Shown: in pieces, positions 28,042-37,384 of the stretch
How positions within the stretch are numbered: position 1 is the stretch's first letter
How the letters are laid out: each line of letters begins with the position of its first letter
Assembly (NCBI GenBank): GCA_031286615.1
Contig: JAITUA010000020.1
Coordinates: 310,001 to 374,000 of the forward strand
Length of the DNA stretch: 64,000 nucleotides
DNA from: Chryseobacterium sp.
Lineage (GTDB): Bacteria > Bacteroidota > Bacteroidia > Flavobacteriales > Weeksellaceae
Direction of reading: 5' to 3'
Position numbers and translations under genes: made by a program
The notes under the pieces: generated by a model
Seen by the model: only the letters and a program-made list of their open reading frames with translations
Databases searched by the model: none
Told to the model about the DNA's origin: nothing

Positions 28042-29463
28042 ATGATTAAACAGATTATTGCTTCGGCATTAATTATAGCTTCTGTGTACTCTTATGCACA
28101 GACGAAAGTGACTGAGGGAACAAAATTCACAGTAGATGCCAATCTTGAAACAGATGATAAGCTGGTACTGGCGGATGATTACAATTCTTATATGTTCAGT
28201 GCTATTAATATTGACGGACTGATGAGAAATGTTTTTCCTCACAAGAAATTATTGATGAGAAAACTGGATCAGAACGGAAGTCTTGTGGATACTTATGTAA
28301 AAGATTACGCTAACAAAACGAATGGTGTTCTTCACAACTATTTGGGATCACAGCAGATTGATGATGATAAATTTATAGCATTTACGGAAGAGTATTTCGG
28401 AAAAGAAAACAGAAAAGAAGTTTTTCAACATGTTTTCAGCAGAAAGGAAGGTACTTTTACAACAAAAAGTATTGCAAAATATAGTATTGAATCTACAAAC
28501 AGATCGGGTACAACGTATGTGCTTTTCTCGGAAAACGGCAAATATGCAGCCATCTTCAATGATAGATTTGCCAACAAAAAAACAGATAATGTGAATGATG
28601 TTCTGGTATTAGACCTGAGAACACTTTCTCCGGTTTGGAACAAAGAAATTACATTGAGTAATGACTATGTTGAAAAGTCTTTGACATTAACCAACTCAGC
28701 GAAAATCGTTGTACTGCGTAAAGCTGCAGGCTGGAAGGAATCTTATAAGCTGGAACTGGTTTCCAATACTGAGGATAAAGATCTTCCATTTGATGATAAA
28801 TATATTCCTGAGAAGTTATATGCTTTCAGTAAAAACGACAATGATTACCTTGTAACTTTTGGAAGAAAAAATGCGGCGGTTACCATTGGAGCTAGTACTT
28901 TCGGAACGGTAATGTTTTATGATATGAAATCCGGAAAAGCGGTGATCAGCAATACCAATTTGGCAGGAAGCAAGGACATGAACGATGTGAAGGTCATCAA
29001 AACCATTGTGAAAGGGGATGAAACTTTAATGGCTGTTCAGCAGGAGACGGTGACAAGACCGATGCCTACAGCAATGAATCGTTTCCCGGATCCTGTATAT
29101 TCACTGGATGCAGGAATGCTGATTAAATTTAATAAAGAAGGGGAAGTAAAGCAATTTGTGGCAGCTGGAACTTCTACAGGAAAAAGAATTAACGTTGTTG
29201 AATCCGGAGATAAACTTTATATTTCTGCATTTTATCCTAAAGGAGCATTTGGAAACACAGGATTTTCTATGAAAGTTTTTGATTTTGCCAACCTGAAACC
29301 TCAGGAAGTAAGCCTTGATTATAAAGGAAGAAACTTCTTCCAGAACTACGGTTTTGCAGATGGAAATATGATTCAGTATGTTCCGAATGTCAATAAATTG
29401 ATGTTCCTTCAGAAGAGCAGCAAAGATGTTCAGATGTTCAGTGTATATAATTTTATAAAATAA
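28042..29463 (+). CDS. Exported protein of unknown function, probably beta-propeller-like
   Basis: A 473-residue protein with a signal peptide (ALIIASVYSYA/Q, about 1-20). The body alternates short beta strands with DK/NG turns (for example FVAAGTSTGKRINVVESGDKLYISAF), which is compatible with a propeller; there is no cysteine-rich, enzymatic or sorting motif. It follows the 26847 gene by 10 bases and precedes a DUF1801 gene by 24 bases. The function is unknown. Confidence 0.68.
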   Translation: MIKQIIASALIIASVYSYAQTKVTEGTKFTVDANLETDDKLVLADDYNSYMFSAINIDGLMRNVFPHKKLLMRKLDQNGSLVDTYVKDYANKTNGVLHNYLGSQQIDDDKFIAFTEEYFGKENRKEVFQHVFSRKEGTFTTKSIAKYSIESTNRSGTTYVLFSENGKYAAIFNDRFANKKTDNVNDVLVLDLRTLSPVWNKEITLSNDYVEKSLTLTNSAKIVVLRKAAGWKESYKLELVSNTEDKDLPFDDKYIPEKLYAFSKNDNDYLVTFGRKNAAVTIGASTFGTVMFYDMKSGKAVISNTNLAGSKDMNDVKVIKTIVKGDETLMAVQQETVTRPMPTAMNRFPDPVYSLDAGMLIKFNKEGEVKQFVAAGTSTGKRINVVESGDKLYISAFYPKGAFGNTGFSMKVFDFANLKPQEVSLDYKGRNFFQNYGFADGNMIQYVPNVNKLMFLQKSSKDVQMFSVYNFIK

Positions 29464-29487
29464 TCGTATTTTAGAAAAAATTACAAT

Positions 29488-29943
29488 ATGCAGATTCAGT
29501 CAGTTTCCATAGAAGATTATATCTCAAAGATTCCTGAGGAAAGACAGGAAGCTTTCAAAAAACTTTACGATGCGGTGAATGATAATCTCCCGAAGGGTTT
29601 TGAAGACGCCACAAATTATGGGATGATAGGTTGGGTAGTTCCTTTGGCAACCTATCCTGCCGGATATCACTGTGCACCAGGAACAGCACTTCCATTCATC
29701 AACCTGGCTTCCCAGAAGAATTTTATAGCACTCTATCATATGGGTCTGTATTCAAAACCGGAACTTCTGGATTGGTTTGTAGGAGAATATCCAAAACATT
29801 CCAAAAAGAAACTCGATATGGGTAAATCCTGTGTCCGTTTCAAAAAAGTAGAAGATATTCCTTTTGAACTGATTGCCGAGCTGAGTCAGAAAATGACCCC
29901 TGACGACTGGATTGGAATTTATGAATCTCAGTATAAAAGATAA
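29488..29943 (+). CDS. DUF1801 domain protein
   Basis: A 151-residue cytosolic protein. DUF1801 (YdhG-like) features are YISKIPEERQEAFKKLYDAVNDNLPKGFEDATNYGMIGW near the start, then FINLASQKNFIALYHMG and a C-terminal GKSCVRFKKVEDIPFELIAEL. The family is small, widespread and of uncertain function, and has been related to iron-chaperone frataxin folds. It is probably at the end of the two-gene operon upstream, and a strong terminator follows. Confidence 0.85.
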   Translation: MQIQSVSIEDYISKIPEERQEAFKKLYDAVNDNLPKGFEDATNYGMIGWVVPLATYPAGYHCAPGTALPFINLASQKNFIALYHMGLYSKPELLDWFVGEYPKHSKKKLDMGKSCVRFKKVEDIPFELIAELSQKMTPDDWIGIYESQYKR

Positions 29944-29984
29944 AAAAGGGCCCTGAAATCAAATAGATTTCAGGGCCCTTTTTT
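29942..29984. terminator. Strong bidirectional terminator after the DUF1801 gene
   Basis: Nineteen-base arms, A6 plus GGGCCCTGAAATC and its complement (29942-29960 and 29966-29984), around a 5-base loop. It begins at the DUF1801 stop codon. It may also stop transcription of the TolC-type gene coming from the other side. Confidence 0.9.
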
Positions 29985-29986
29985 AT

Positions 29987-30132
29987 GCTGGAAGCCGGAG
30001 CTTAGAAGCTGGAAGTAATATTTGTGTTTTAAAATTACTAATCGTCATTCCTTGATAAATATTAAAAAGTTAATTAAATGGTGTGTATTTATCCATCGAC
30101 TTTCAGAAACCTCCAGCTTCCTTCTTCCAGCT
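29987..30132. repeat. Intergenic repeat with GCTGGAAG/CTTCCAGC inverted ends (copy A)
   Basis: The left end has GCTGGAAG twice (from 29987 and 30008) and the right end has CTCCAGCTTCC and CTTCTTCCAGCT (30110-30132). Between them lies about 90 bases of A+T-rich DNA. The right end supplies the TAG stop codon of the TolC-type gene. A related, more degenerate element is at 45865-45992. Similar ends are common between genes in Chryseobacterium as far as I remember. Confidence 0.55.
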
Positions 30133-31396
30133 AAAAATGAATATCCCAGATTCCCACTTTACGTTCTAGCTCAATCAAAGCAGCTGCATTATCTGCAAGA
30201 GCCTGATAGTAATCTTTTCTTACATTGTTATACGTTCTTTGGGCATTCAGGACTTCAAGGATAGAACTTTCTCCTCTTTTGTAGCTGTAGGTAATTCCTT
30301 CCAGAATGTTTTGTGCTTCAGAAAACATTCCGTTGTGAAATTGTCTGAGCTGTTTCTGAGTGGCTGTGTATTGCTGATAAGCCTGCATTACTTCAGCTTT
30401 TATTCCTTGTTCGATTTGTTTGTACTCAACTTCTGCCTGCGAATGGGCCATTTCTGCTATTTTCAAACCTGCATTTCTTCTGTTGGAAAATTTTAAAGGA
30501 ATGCTAATACCCATTTTTACAGCATTGACAGTGGGAGAAGGGGCAATTTCATTTGTGGCTTCGGTATGTCGCTCTGCTCCGGCACTGATGCCTAAATCTA
30601 TGATACGATTTGCTTTTTCCAGATTGATCTGACTTTTGGCAACCTCTGTATTTTGTCTGGCAGCCAATAAATCTGCTCGTTCATTTAAAGCCTGAAGAGT
30701 GAGATCATCAATACTAAAATCCCTGTTGAAGGCATTAAAATCTCCAATAACATCTCTGTTTGTAATTTTGCTTTCTCCAAGAAATACTGATAAAGTGGTG
30801 AGTGCCTGCTGTTCTGCACTTTCAGCCTGATATACTTCGTTGAGAAGAGAAGCGGCTTCCAGTTTACTTTGTTTTGAAGTGACTAATGATATGGTTCCTA
30901 AACGGTAACGGATACTGTCGGACTTTGCCAATTGCTGCATATTTTTATAAGAATCCTGTTGTACTTCAAGCAAAGCCCTGGATTTTAAAGCATCAATATA
31001 TCCTAAAGTTGCATCAGCACGAAGATTCCTGAAAAAATCCTGCAATTGTATTTTGCTCAGCTCCGATTGATTTTTGGCCAGATTGACCCTGGCTTTTCTT
31101 TTACCACCCAATTCAAGAGTCCAGCCGAGTGATGCACCATACACATATCCCATATTTTGATTCACACCGTTATTGGTGGTTTCCATTTCCAGTTGAGGGT
31201 CAGGAAACATATTGGCGGTCTGAATAGCAGCCTCGGACATATTTACATTGTATTTTTGAGAAGCATATCTCAGATTTTTATTTCCGACAAGACTCAGGTA
31301 TTCTTCGAATGATAAAAGTTCTTTTTCCTGTGCCTTTATCCCTGTGATGCTGAGCAATACGAAGGATAATATGATAAAACGAACTCTAATTTTCAT
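30131..31396 (-). CDS. TolC-family outer-membrane efflux channel (CusC/CzcC type)
   Basis: A 421-residue protein with a signal peptide (LLSITGIKA/Q, about 1-22) and two tandem outer-membrane-efflux-protein halves rich in long helices. Motifs include YRLGTISLVTSKQSKLEAASLLNEVYQAE and YKRGESSILEVLNAQRTYNNVRKDYYQALADNAAALIELER, the repeated helix pairs of TolC-type channels. It is the exit duct of the metal pump, and its start overlaps the end of the RND gene by 11 bases, which suggests translational coupling. Confidence 0.93.
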   Translation of the reverse strand: MKIRVRFIILSFVLLSITGIKAQEKELLSFEEYLSLVGNKNLRYASQKYNVNMSEAAIQTANMFPDPQLEMETTNNGVNQNMGYVYGASLGWTLELGGKRKARVNLAKNQSELSKIQLQDFFRNLRADATLGYIDALKSRALLEVQQDSYKNMQQLAKSDSIRYRLGTISLVTSKQSKLEAASLLNEVYQAESAEQQALTTLSVFLGESKITNRDVIGDFNAFNRDFSIDDLTLQALNERADLLAARQNTEVAKSQINLEKANRIIDLGISAGAERHTEATNEIAPSPTVNAVKMGISIPLKFSNRRNAGLKIAEMAHSQAEVEYKQIEQGIKAEVMQAYQQYTATQKQLRQFHNGMFSEAQNILEGITYSYKRGESSILEVLNAQRTYNNVRKDYYQALADNAAALIELERKVGIWDIHF

Positions 31397-34300
31397 CTGA
31401 TTCTAAATTTTGTTTTTCGTTTTTGCGTTCAGCCATAAAATAAATAGCCGGCAGTACGAATAAGGTTAAAATAGTAGAGAACATCAATCCATAAACAATC
31501 ACAGTTGCCAGTGGACGCTGTACATCAGAACCGATTCCTGTAGCTAATGATGCCGGGAATAATCCAATTACAGCAACTGTAGCGGTCATCAGTACAGGTC
31601 TGAAACGGTCTTTTGCTCCTTTGATGGCGGCTTCTTTCAGTTCATATCCTTTCTTACGCAGATCGTTGATATGAGAAATCATAATGACTCCGTTCTGGAT
31701 GGCAACTCCGAACAATGCAATAAATCCTACGGCTGAAGATACATTCAGTGACATTCCCCGGATATTGAGCGCCAGCATTCCTCCAAATAAAGCTAACGGA
31801 ACAATAGACATCAGAACCAAAGCCTGCCTGAAATCTCCAAATGCACCATACAGCAACAAGAACATAATAGCCAGTGCCAACGGAACAATAAATGCCAGTC
31901 TGGAATAAGCCCTGTTTTGATTTTCAAACTGTCCACCCCATTTGATCTGATATTTTTCGTGATCGTATTTGATCTCTTTTTCAATTTTATCCTGTGCTTT
32001 TTTCAGAAAAGAAGAAAGATCAGTTCCTCTTAGATTCAGCTTTACGGTAAGATGCCGTTTATTCATTTCTCTGGTAATGGTACTTTCACCTGTGCTTAAT
32101 TTTACTTCTGCCACCTGAGACAATGGGATTTTTGCTCCTGAAGCTGAAGTCAGCATCAGATTTCCGATTTTATCCGGTGTATCGCGGCTGTCTTCTGTAT
32201 AACGGCAGGAAATATCATACACTTTATTGCCGATAAAGATCTGAGAAATGGCTTTTCCCCCCAATGCTACTTCAATAAGGTCGGCAACATCTGCTACATT
32301 CAATCCATATTGAGCAATCTTGTCTCTGTTGGCGATAATTTGCAGTTGGGGTAACGGCGGCTCCTGATCGATAGCAAGGTCTGCCGAACCCGGAATTGAA
32401 CTTAAAGTGGATAATACATTCTCTGCAATTCGTCTGGTTTCCTTGAAATCTTCTCCATATACTTTTACTACAAGCTCACTATGTGCTCCGGAGATTTTAT
32501 CCATCACTCCGTCAATCATAGGTTGTGAAAAGCCAACGGTGAATCCCGGCATTTCTTTATAATCTGTGGCAAGCTCTTTGATGAGGTCTGCCTTTGTTTT
32601 TCCTGAAGGCCATTCGCTGTAAGGTTTTATTCCAATGGATACTTCAAAGTGGGAAGCGGTCCATGGGTCGGTTCCATCATCATTACGTCCTGCCTGAATC
32701 ATCATATAAGTGATTTCAGGATGTTTGAGAGTATGGGCACGCAAAGTATCACTCATTTCTTTTGATTTGGCTAAAGAAATTCCGGGAGGTAACTGTACCT
32801 GCAGCCAGATGGAACCTTCATCCAACTCGGGAAGAAAATCTTTTCCCACATGCCAGGAGAGAATTCCGGCAGAAACCAGAACCAGCATAATAGGAATGAT
32901 TACTCTTTTAGGAGTCTGCATTATTTTTTCAATACTTTTTCCATAGGCTGTGCTTATTTTTTCCAGCCATTTATTGTGATAGATCTTGTGTGGCTTACGA
33001 TAGATGACATAAGCTAATCCCGGGATCAGAAGTAATGCAACGGCAAGCGCTCCCAATAGTGCATATCCAACAGTAAAAGCCATAGGGGTAAATAATTTTT
33101 TCTCTACTCTTTCAAATGCAAATAAGGGCAGATACGCGGTAATAATGATAATGGTTGAAAAGAAAATAGGTTTTGCTACTTCAATCACTCTTTGGGTAAT
33201 GGTCTTTTCTTCCAGTGTTTCTTCAGAATTTTCTTCCCGTTTCTTCAGAATGGTTTCCAGCATGACGATGGCTCCGTCTACAATGATCCCAAAATCAATC
33301 GCTCCCAATGAAAGGAGATTGGCCGGAATATTAGTAAAATGCATGAGTATAAAAGCAAATAGTAATGAAAGCGGAATGGTAATTGCCACCAGCAATGCTC
33401 CCCGCCAGCTTCCAAGAAATACAATCAGTACGATAATAACCAGTACAATTCCTTCGGTAAGGGTATGGGAAACGGTAGTAAGGGTAGTTTTTACAAGATC
33501 TGTCCTGTCCAGAAAAGGATGGATTTTTACTCCGGGAGGAAGTGTTTCGTTATTCAGTTCTTCGATTGCTTCATGTACACCTTCCAGAACCTGCGAAGGA
33601 TTTTGTCCTCTTAATAAAAGTACAATTCCTTCCACACTTTCAGAATAATTTCGTTTTCGGTCTGTGTAGCCAAGAATTCCTTTTCTTTCAAGGTTTCCGT
33701 ATTTTAGCATTCCTACGTCATTCAGAAAAACAGGAACTCCATTTTGAGTTTTTACCACAATTTTTCCAAGATCATCCAAGTCTTTTACCAAACCTATTCC
33801 ACGGATAACATAGGCAAGATTTCCTCTTGGAAGCATGCTTCCTCCTGAACTTACATTGTTTTTAGAAATAGTTTCGGTAACTTCAGACAGGGATAATCCA
33901 TACTGTTCAAGCTTATGTGGATCCAGCTCGATCTGAAACTGAGTGGTAATTCCTCCGAAATTGGTTACATCAGCAATTCCTGAAATTTGTTTGATGCGGG
34001 GAATGATAACAAATTTCTGTAAATCCGTCAATTCCCGAAGACTGTGGTTGTTACTTTCGATAATGTAACGATACACTTCGCCAATAGGAGAGGTGAGGGG
34101 ATCTAATCCCGGCTGTGCACCATAAGGAAGCTCAAAATCTGTCAATCTTTCCTGAATACGCTGCCTTGCCCAGTAATCATCTATCCCGTCATCGAAAACC
34201 ATAGTAATAATGGAAAGCCCGAAGGTACTTTTGCTTCTCATCACATGCATTCCGGGAAGTCCGTTCAGAGATCTTTCCAAAGGGATTGTGATTTGCTGTT

Positions 34301-34481
34301 CCACTTCTTCGGCAGCGAGCCCGGGAACCTGTGTTACTACCTGGGAAGTTACATCCGCAATGTCAGGGTAGGCTTCAATGGATAATCTGGTCCAGGAATA
34401 ATACCCAAAGAATCCCAGTAAAAGGAAGAGGGCGAGCATCAGCCATCTTTTCTGTATAGAGATTGTTAGTAATTTTTTCAT
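31386..34481 (-). CDS. Heavy-metal efflux RND transporter permease, CzcA type
   Basis: The inner-membrane, proton-driven motor of a tripartite pump, 1031 residues and about twelve helices, the normal length. TM4 carries DFGIIVDGAIVMLE, with two aspartates and a glutamate as in CzcA-like exporters of Zn, Co, Cd or Ni; the Cu/Ag-type CusA has a different TM4 pattern. Other family motifs are GLPGMHVMRSKSTFGLSIITMVFDDG in the porter domain and LFGVAIQNGVIMISH in TM10-11. It lies 26 bases after the adaptor gene and overlaps the TolC gene. The predicted ion range is inference from TM4. Confidence 0.93.
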   Translation of the reverse strand: MKKLLTISIQKRWLMLALFLLLGFFGYYSWTRLSIEAYPDIADVTSQVVTQVPGLAAEEVEQQITIPLERSLNGLPGMHVMRSKSTFGLSIITMVFDDGIDDYWARQRIQERLTDFELPYGAQPGLDPLTSPIGEVYRYIIESNNHSLRELTDLQKFVIIPRIKQISGIADVTNFGGITTQFQIELDPHKLEQYGLSLSEVTETISKNNVSSGGSMLPRGNLAYVIRGIGLVKDLDDLGKIVVKTQNGVPVFLNDVGMLKYGNLERKGILGYTDRKRNYSESVEGIVLLLRGQNPSQVLEGVHEAIEELNNETLPPGVKIHPFLDRTDLVKTTLTTVSHTLTEGIVLVIIVLIVFLGSWRGALLVAITIPLSLLFAFILMHFTNIPANLLSLGAIDFGIIVDGAIVMLETILKKREENSEETLEEKTITQRVIEVAKPIFFSTIIIITAYLPLFAFERVEKKLFTPMAFTVGYALLGALAVALLLIPGLAYVIYRKPHKIYHNKWLEKISTAYGKSIEKIMQTPKRVIIPIMLVLVSAGILSWHVGKDFLPELDEGSIWLQVQLPPGISLAKSKEMSDTLRAHTLKHPEITYMMIQAGRNDDGTDPWTASHFEVSIGIKPYSEWPSGKTKADLIKELATDYKEMPGFTVGFSQPMIDGVMDKISGAHSELVVKVYGEDFKETRRIAENVLSTLSSIPGSADLAIDQEPPLPQLQIIANRDKIAQYGLNVADVADLIEVALGGKAISQIFIGNKVYDISCRYTEDSRDTPDKIGNLMLTSASGAKIPLSQVAEVKLSTGESTITREMNKRHLTVKLNLRGTDLSSFLKKAQDKIEKEIKYDHEKYQIKWGGQFENQNRAYSRLAFIVPLALAIMFLLLYGAFGDFRQALVLMSIVPLALFGGMLALNIRGMSLNVSSAVGFIALFGVAIQNGVIMISHINDLRKKGYELKEAAIKGAKDRFRPVLMTATVAVIGLFPASLATGIGSDVQRPLATVIVYGLMFSTILTLFVLPAIYFMAERKNEKQNLESDEN

Positions 34482-34507
34482 AGTTCTTGATTTCGCATCA
34501 TTTTACA

Positions 34508-35608
34508 TTATTTCGCATCCAGCATATAAATTCCTCCTTCAGTCATGATGGTTTCTCCGGGTTTGACTCCTGATATAATCCTTACTGTTTTCTGATCTGT
34601 TTCTCCCGTTGTCACAGAACGTCTGGTAAACTGGTTCTTTCCTGTTTTTATCCATACATATTGAGAACTGTCCTGCTGCATCAAAGCGGTTACAGGAATC
34701 ATCACTGTTTTTTCAGGAGTTGTTGAGAAGTTCACGGTAGCGTACATTCCGGGTTTTAATTTTCTGTCCGGATTATCGCATTCAATAAGTACTTTGATAC
34801 TTCGGGTATCTTCGTCTACAATTTCATTGATGTGATATACTTTTCCGGTAATATTTCTGTCCGGATAAGCGCTTACCTTTACAGAAACCTGATCCCCGGT
34901 GTTGACAAAGCGAATGTCTTTTTCTTTTACATCACCTGAAATCCAGACTTTTGATAACTCTGCGATAATCATGACAGGGTCTGCATCTCCTTTCAGATAT
35001 TGGCCGTTTACAATTTTGTTGGAAATAATTTCTCCGCTGATAGGAGCTCTGACAATGAGTGGACTTCCTATCCCTCCTCCTTTGCTGTTATAGACCTTTA
35101 AAGCTGAAGAAGCATTGGAAAGAGATGTTCTTTTATTTTTAAAATCAGTTTCTGCCTCGTCCAGCTCTTTCTGGATACCTACTCCGTGTTTGACAAGATC
35201 TTGCTGGCGTCTGTAATTTTTTTCCGCAAGCTGTACATCATTCAGTGCATCTGTGTAATCTTTTTGAACTGAAAAATAATCTGAAGAAAGGATCTCAAAA
35301 AGTGGACTTCCGGCAGAAATATGCTGTCCGAGCTGAATAAACGATTGGGTAATTCTTCCGGAAAAAGGGCTGGCAATTTCTGCGTAATGATTAGGAATTG
35401 CCTGAATAGTTCCGGCTGAAATCACCCCATCGCTGTGTTCTTGTTCGGTAACGATCTGTGTTTTAATTTTTTTGAAAATGGGATTGCTTTCCGGAACAAT
35501 GACGTGATCGTCTTTTATCATTATTTCCGGTTCTTTGTTTTGCTGAGGTGTATTGTCTTTACAGGAAACTGCAAAGAGAATAATACTACTTAAGATTATC
35601 TTTTTCAT
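34508..35608 (-). CDS. Periplasmic adaptor (membrane-fusion) subunit of the RND pump
   Basis: A 366-residue lipoprotein (ILFAVSCKDN, cysteine at about residue 16). It has a lipoyl-like half (SPFSGRITQSFIQLGQHISAGSPLF), a helical hairpin (about 110-170), the second lipoyl half (VRAPISGEIISNKIVNGQYL) and beta-barrel and proximal domains (VWISGDVKEKDIRFVNTGD, LKPGMYATVNF). This is the CusB/CzcB order. No N-terminal metal-binding methionine or histidine cluster is apparent. It follows mgtC by 4 bases and precedes the permease by 26 bases. Confidence 0.92.
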   Translation of the reverse strand: MKKIILSSIILFAVSCKDNTPQQNKEPEIMIKDDHVIVPESNPIFKKIKTQIVTEQEHSDGVISAGTIQAIPNHYAEIASPFSGRITQSFIQLGQHISAGSPLFEILSSDYFSVQKDYTDALNDVQLAEKNYRRQQDLVKHGVGIQKELDEAETDFKNKRTSLSNASSALKVYNSKGGGIGSPLIVRAPISGEIISNKIVNGQYLKGDADPVMIIAELSKVWISGDVKEKDIRFVNTGDQVSVKVSAYPDRNITGKVYHINEIVDEDTRSIKVLIECDNPDRKLKPGMYATVNFSTTPEKTVMIPVTALMQQDSSQYVWIKTGKNQFTRRSVTTGETDQKTVRIISGVKPGETIMTEGGIYMLDAK

Positions 35609-35612
35609 GATC

Positions 35613-36095
35613 TTAATACAATTGAGTGCTGTTGCTGATTTTTACTTTTTCTTTGTTATTTTTCTTGGTGCTGAGCCATTTTTTGCCCCTGGTTTCCTTC
35701 TGAGAGGATAAAGAAGGTCTCAGGAATATATTGGTAGATACAATAAAGAGAACTGTGATGAGGGCTTCTACAGGATATCCCAAAGCACACAATGCGCCTA
35801 TGGCTGCGGAACACCATAATGTGGCGGCAGTATTTAATCCTCTTACGGTAAGGCCGTCTTTCATGATGACACCGCCACCAAGGAAACCTATTCCGCTGAC
35901 AATATAAGAGGTAATTCTTCCGGCCGCATCGCCACCAATTCTGATAGCAATCAATACAAATGCTGCAGAACCGATACATACCAGTGTGTTGGTGCGGAGT
36001 CCGGCATTTTTTTTGCGCCACTGTCTTTCAAAACCTATACCGGCTCCCAGACAGAATGCGGTTAGTAAACGAAGGGTAAATTCAAATGTATTCAT
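35613..36095 (-). CDS. MgtC/SapB family membrane protein
   Basis: A 160-residue protein made of four or five hydrophobic segments with the MgtC signature: FTLRLLTAFCLGAGIGFERQWRKKNAGLRTNTLVCIGSA followed by IVSGIGFLGGGVIMKDGLTVRGLNTAATLWCSAAIGALCALG. Several family members affect Mg2+ homeostasis or the ATP synthase. It is the first gene of the operon with the efflux pump, which fits a metal-responsive unit. A basic tail (KETRGKKWLSTKKNNKEKVK) ends the protein. Confidence 0.92.
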   Translation of the reverse strand: MNTFEFTLRLLTAFCLGAGIGFERQWRKKNAGLRTNTLVCIGSAAFVLIAIRIGGDAAGRITSYIVSGIGFLGGGVIMKDGLTVRGLNTAATLWCSAAIGALCALGYPVEALITVLFIVSTNIFLRPSLSSQKETRGKKWLSTKKNNKEKVKISNSTQLY

Positions 36096-36213
36096 AACTT
36101 TTCCTTTTTTTATAAAGCTTTTCAGCTGTACGGGAAAAGTGAGTACAACTAAAGCTTTTAAGATTGATAATTACTGTAAGGATCTGCGTCCATATGCTTT
36201 ATTTTTTACTGTG

Positions 36214-36221
36214 CAAAAGTA
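36214..36221 (-). promoter_or_regulatory. -7 box of the mgtC-efflux operon
   Basis: TACTTTTG on the minus strand, a full TAnnTTTG match, 119-126 bases before the mgtC start. It implies an untranslated leader of about 110 bases (36096-36206), long enough for post-transcriptional control, in which I see no known riboswitch. Confidence 0.45.
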
Positions 36222-36363
36222 AAGAGGACCGCATTTTTTTACCGTTAGAAAAGCTTTAGAATGTTATTAGAAAATTATTAGAGAAACTGTTTTTCTGTTT
36301 TTTAATGGTGAAATAAGAACTGATTATTTTTTTAGACCTATTAATAAGTGTAAACTGTATCCA

Positions 36364-36392
36364 TTGTAAAAGATAAAATTTCAATACATTTG
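36364..36392 (+). promoter_or_regulatory. Promoter of the RhtA-like gene
   Basis: TTG at 36364-36366 and TACATTTG at 36385-36392 are separated by 18 bases, near the Bacteroidota optimum of about 19. Transcription should begin around 36399, which leaves almost no leader for the ATG at 36412 but about 100 bases for the ATG at 36499. Confidence 0.6.
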
Positions 36393-36498
36393 GGGCAGTC
36401 AGTTTTATAGGATGAATTTCACGATTTATCGTATAAAAGAAAGTCTGTTGAATCTCGGAAACTTCTTTCCAACATCTTTAGAATTATATATTTTAGAA

Positions 36499-37350
36499 AT
36501 GAAAAAATCAAACATAGCAATACCAGCTACGCTTTTAGCGATCATCTGTGTACAGGGAGGAGCTTCCATTGCGAAGCAGCTTTTTCCTGCAATCGGAGCT
36601 ATTGGTACAGTTACTTTAAGAATTGTACTTTCTGCTGTTTTGCTTACGTTGATTAACCGTCCGAAATTTTTACAGTTTGACAGACAGAAATGGAAATACT
36701 GTGCGATGTACGGAATAGGATTGGCAGCGATGAATCTTATTTTTTATATGGCGATTCAAAGGATTCCTTTGGGATTGGCGGTTACGGTAGAATTTGCAGG
36801 TCCATTATTTCTTGCCCTGGCTTTGTCCCGGAAATTACTGGACGTTGTATGGGCATTACTGGCCTGTGTGGGAATTCTGCTGATTGTTCCATGGCAAAAT
36901 GATCATGTTGATTTGCTGGGACTTGGGCTTGCTTTTCTTGCCGGGATGTTCTGGGCTGTTTATATTATTATGGGTGGAAAGGTTTCCAAGATAATGGATG
37001 GGAAAGATGCAGTAACGACCGGGATGATATTTGCGAGTATGGTAATTATTCCTTTTACAATATGGGATGGAGCAGTTTTTAATCTTACTCCGACTATTTT
37101 TGTTAAAGGACTTGGTGTGGCTATTCTTTCGAGTGCTCTGCCTTTTTCGTTGGAAATCATGGCCTTGAAAAGACTTCCTGCTAAGACTTTCAGTATTCTG
37201 ATGAGTCTGGAACCAGCATTTGCAGCACTTTCAGGATTAGTTTTTCTTGCCGAAGAATTATCTTTGTTACAATGGATTTCTATTGGATGTGTAATTGCTG
37301 CCAGTATAGGAACTACGGTTTTCAATAAGAAATCTCTTGCTCATGAGTAG
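36499..37350 (+). CDS. EamA-family transporter, RhtA-like
   Basis: A 283-residue inner-membrane exporter of the DMT/EamA fold with about ten helices in two repeats. CVQGGASIAKQLFPAIGAIGTVTLRI, GLAAMNLIFYMAIQRIPLGLAVTVEFAGPLFLAL and SSALPFSLEIMALKRLPAKTFSILMSLEPAFAAL match the threonine/homoserine exporter RhtA. The likely substrates are amino acids but specificity is inference. The frame stays open upstream to an ATG at 36412; I prefer 36499 (MKKSNIAIPATLL) because it begins the first membrane helix and fits homologues. Confidence 0.88.
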   Translation: MKKSNIAIPATLLAIICVQGGASIAKQLFPAIGAIGTVTLRIVLSAVLLTLINRPKFLQFDRQKWKYCAMYGIGLAAMNLIFYMAIQRIPLGLAVTVEFAGPLFLALALSRKLLDVVWALLACVGILLIVPWQNDHVDLLGLGLAFLAGMFWAVYIIMGGKVSKIMDGKDAVTTGMIFASMVIIPFTIWDGAVFNLTPTIFVKGLGVAILSSALPFSLEIMALKRLPAKTFSILMSLEPAFAALSGLVFLAEELSLLQWISIGCVIAASIGTTVFNKKSLAHE

Positions 37351-37384
37351 AGGTTTGAAATTTTTAACCCATTAAGCTATTACT

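Noticed and set aside
36412-36498. N-terminal extension of the RhtA-like protein
   Set aside because: The promoter would leave a leader of only about a dozen bases, and the extension is not membrane-like; the ATG at 36499 fits the family.
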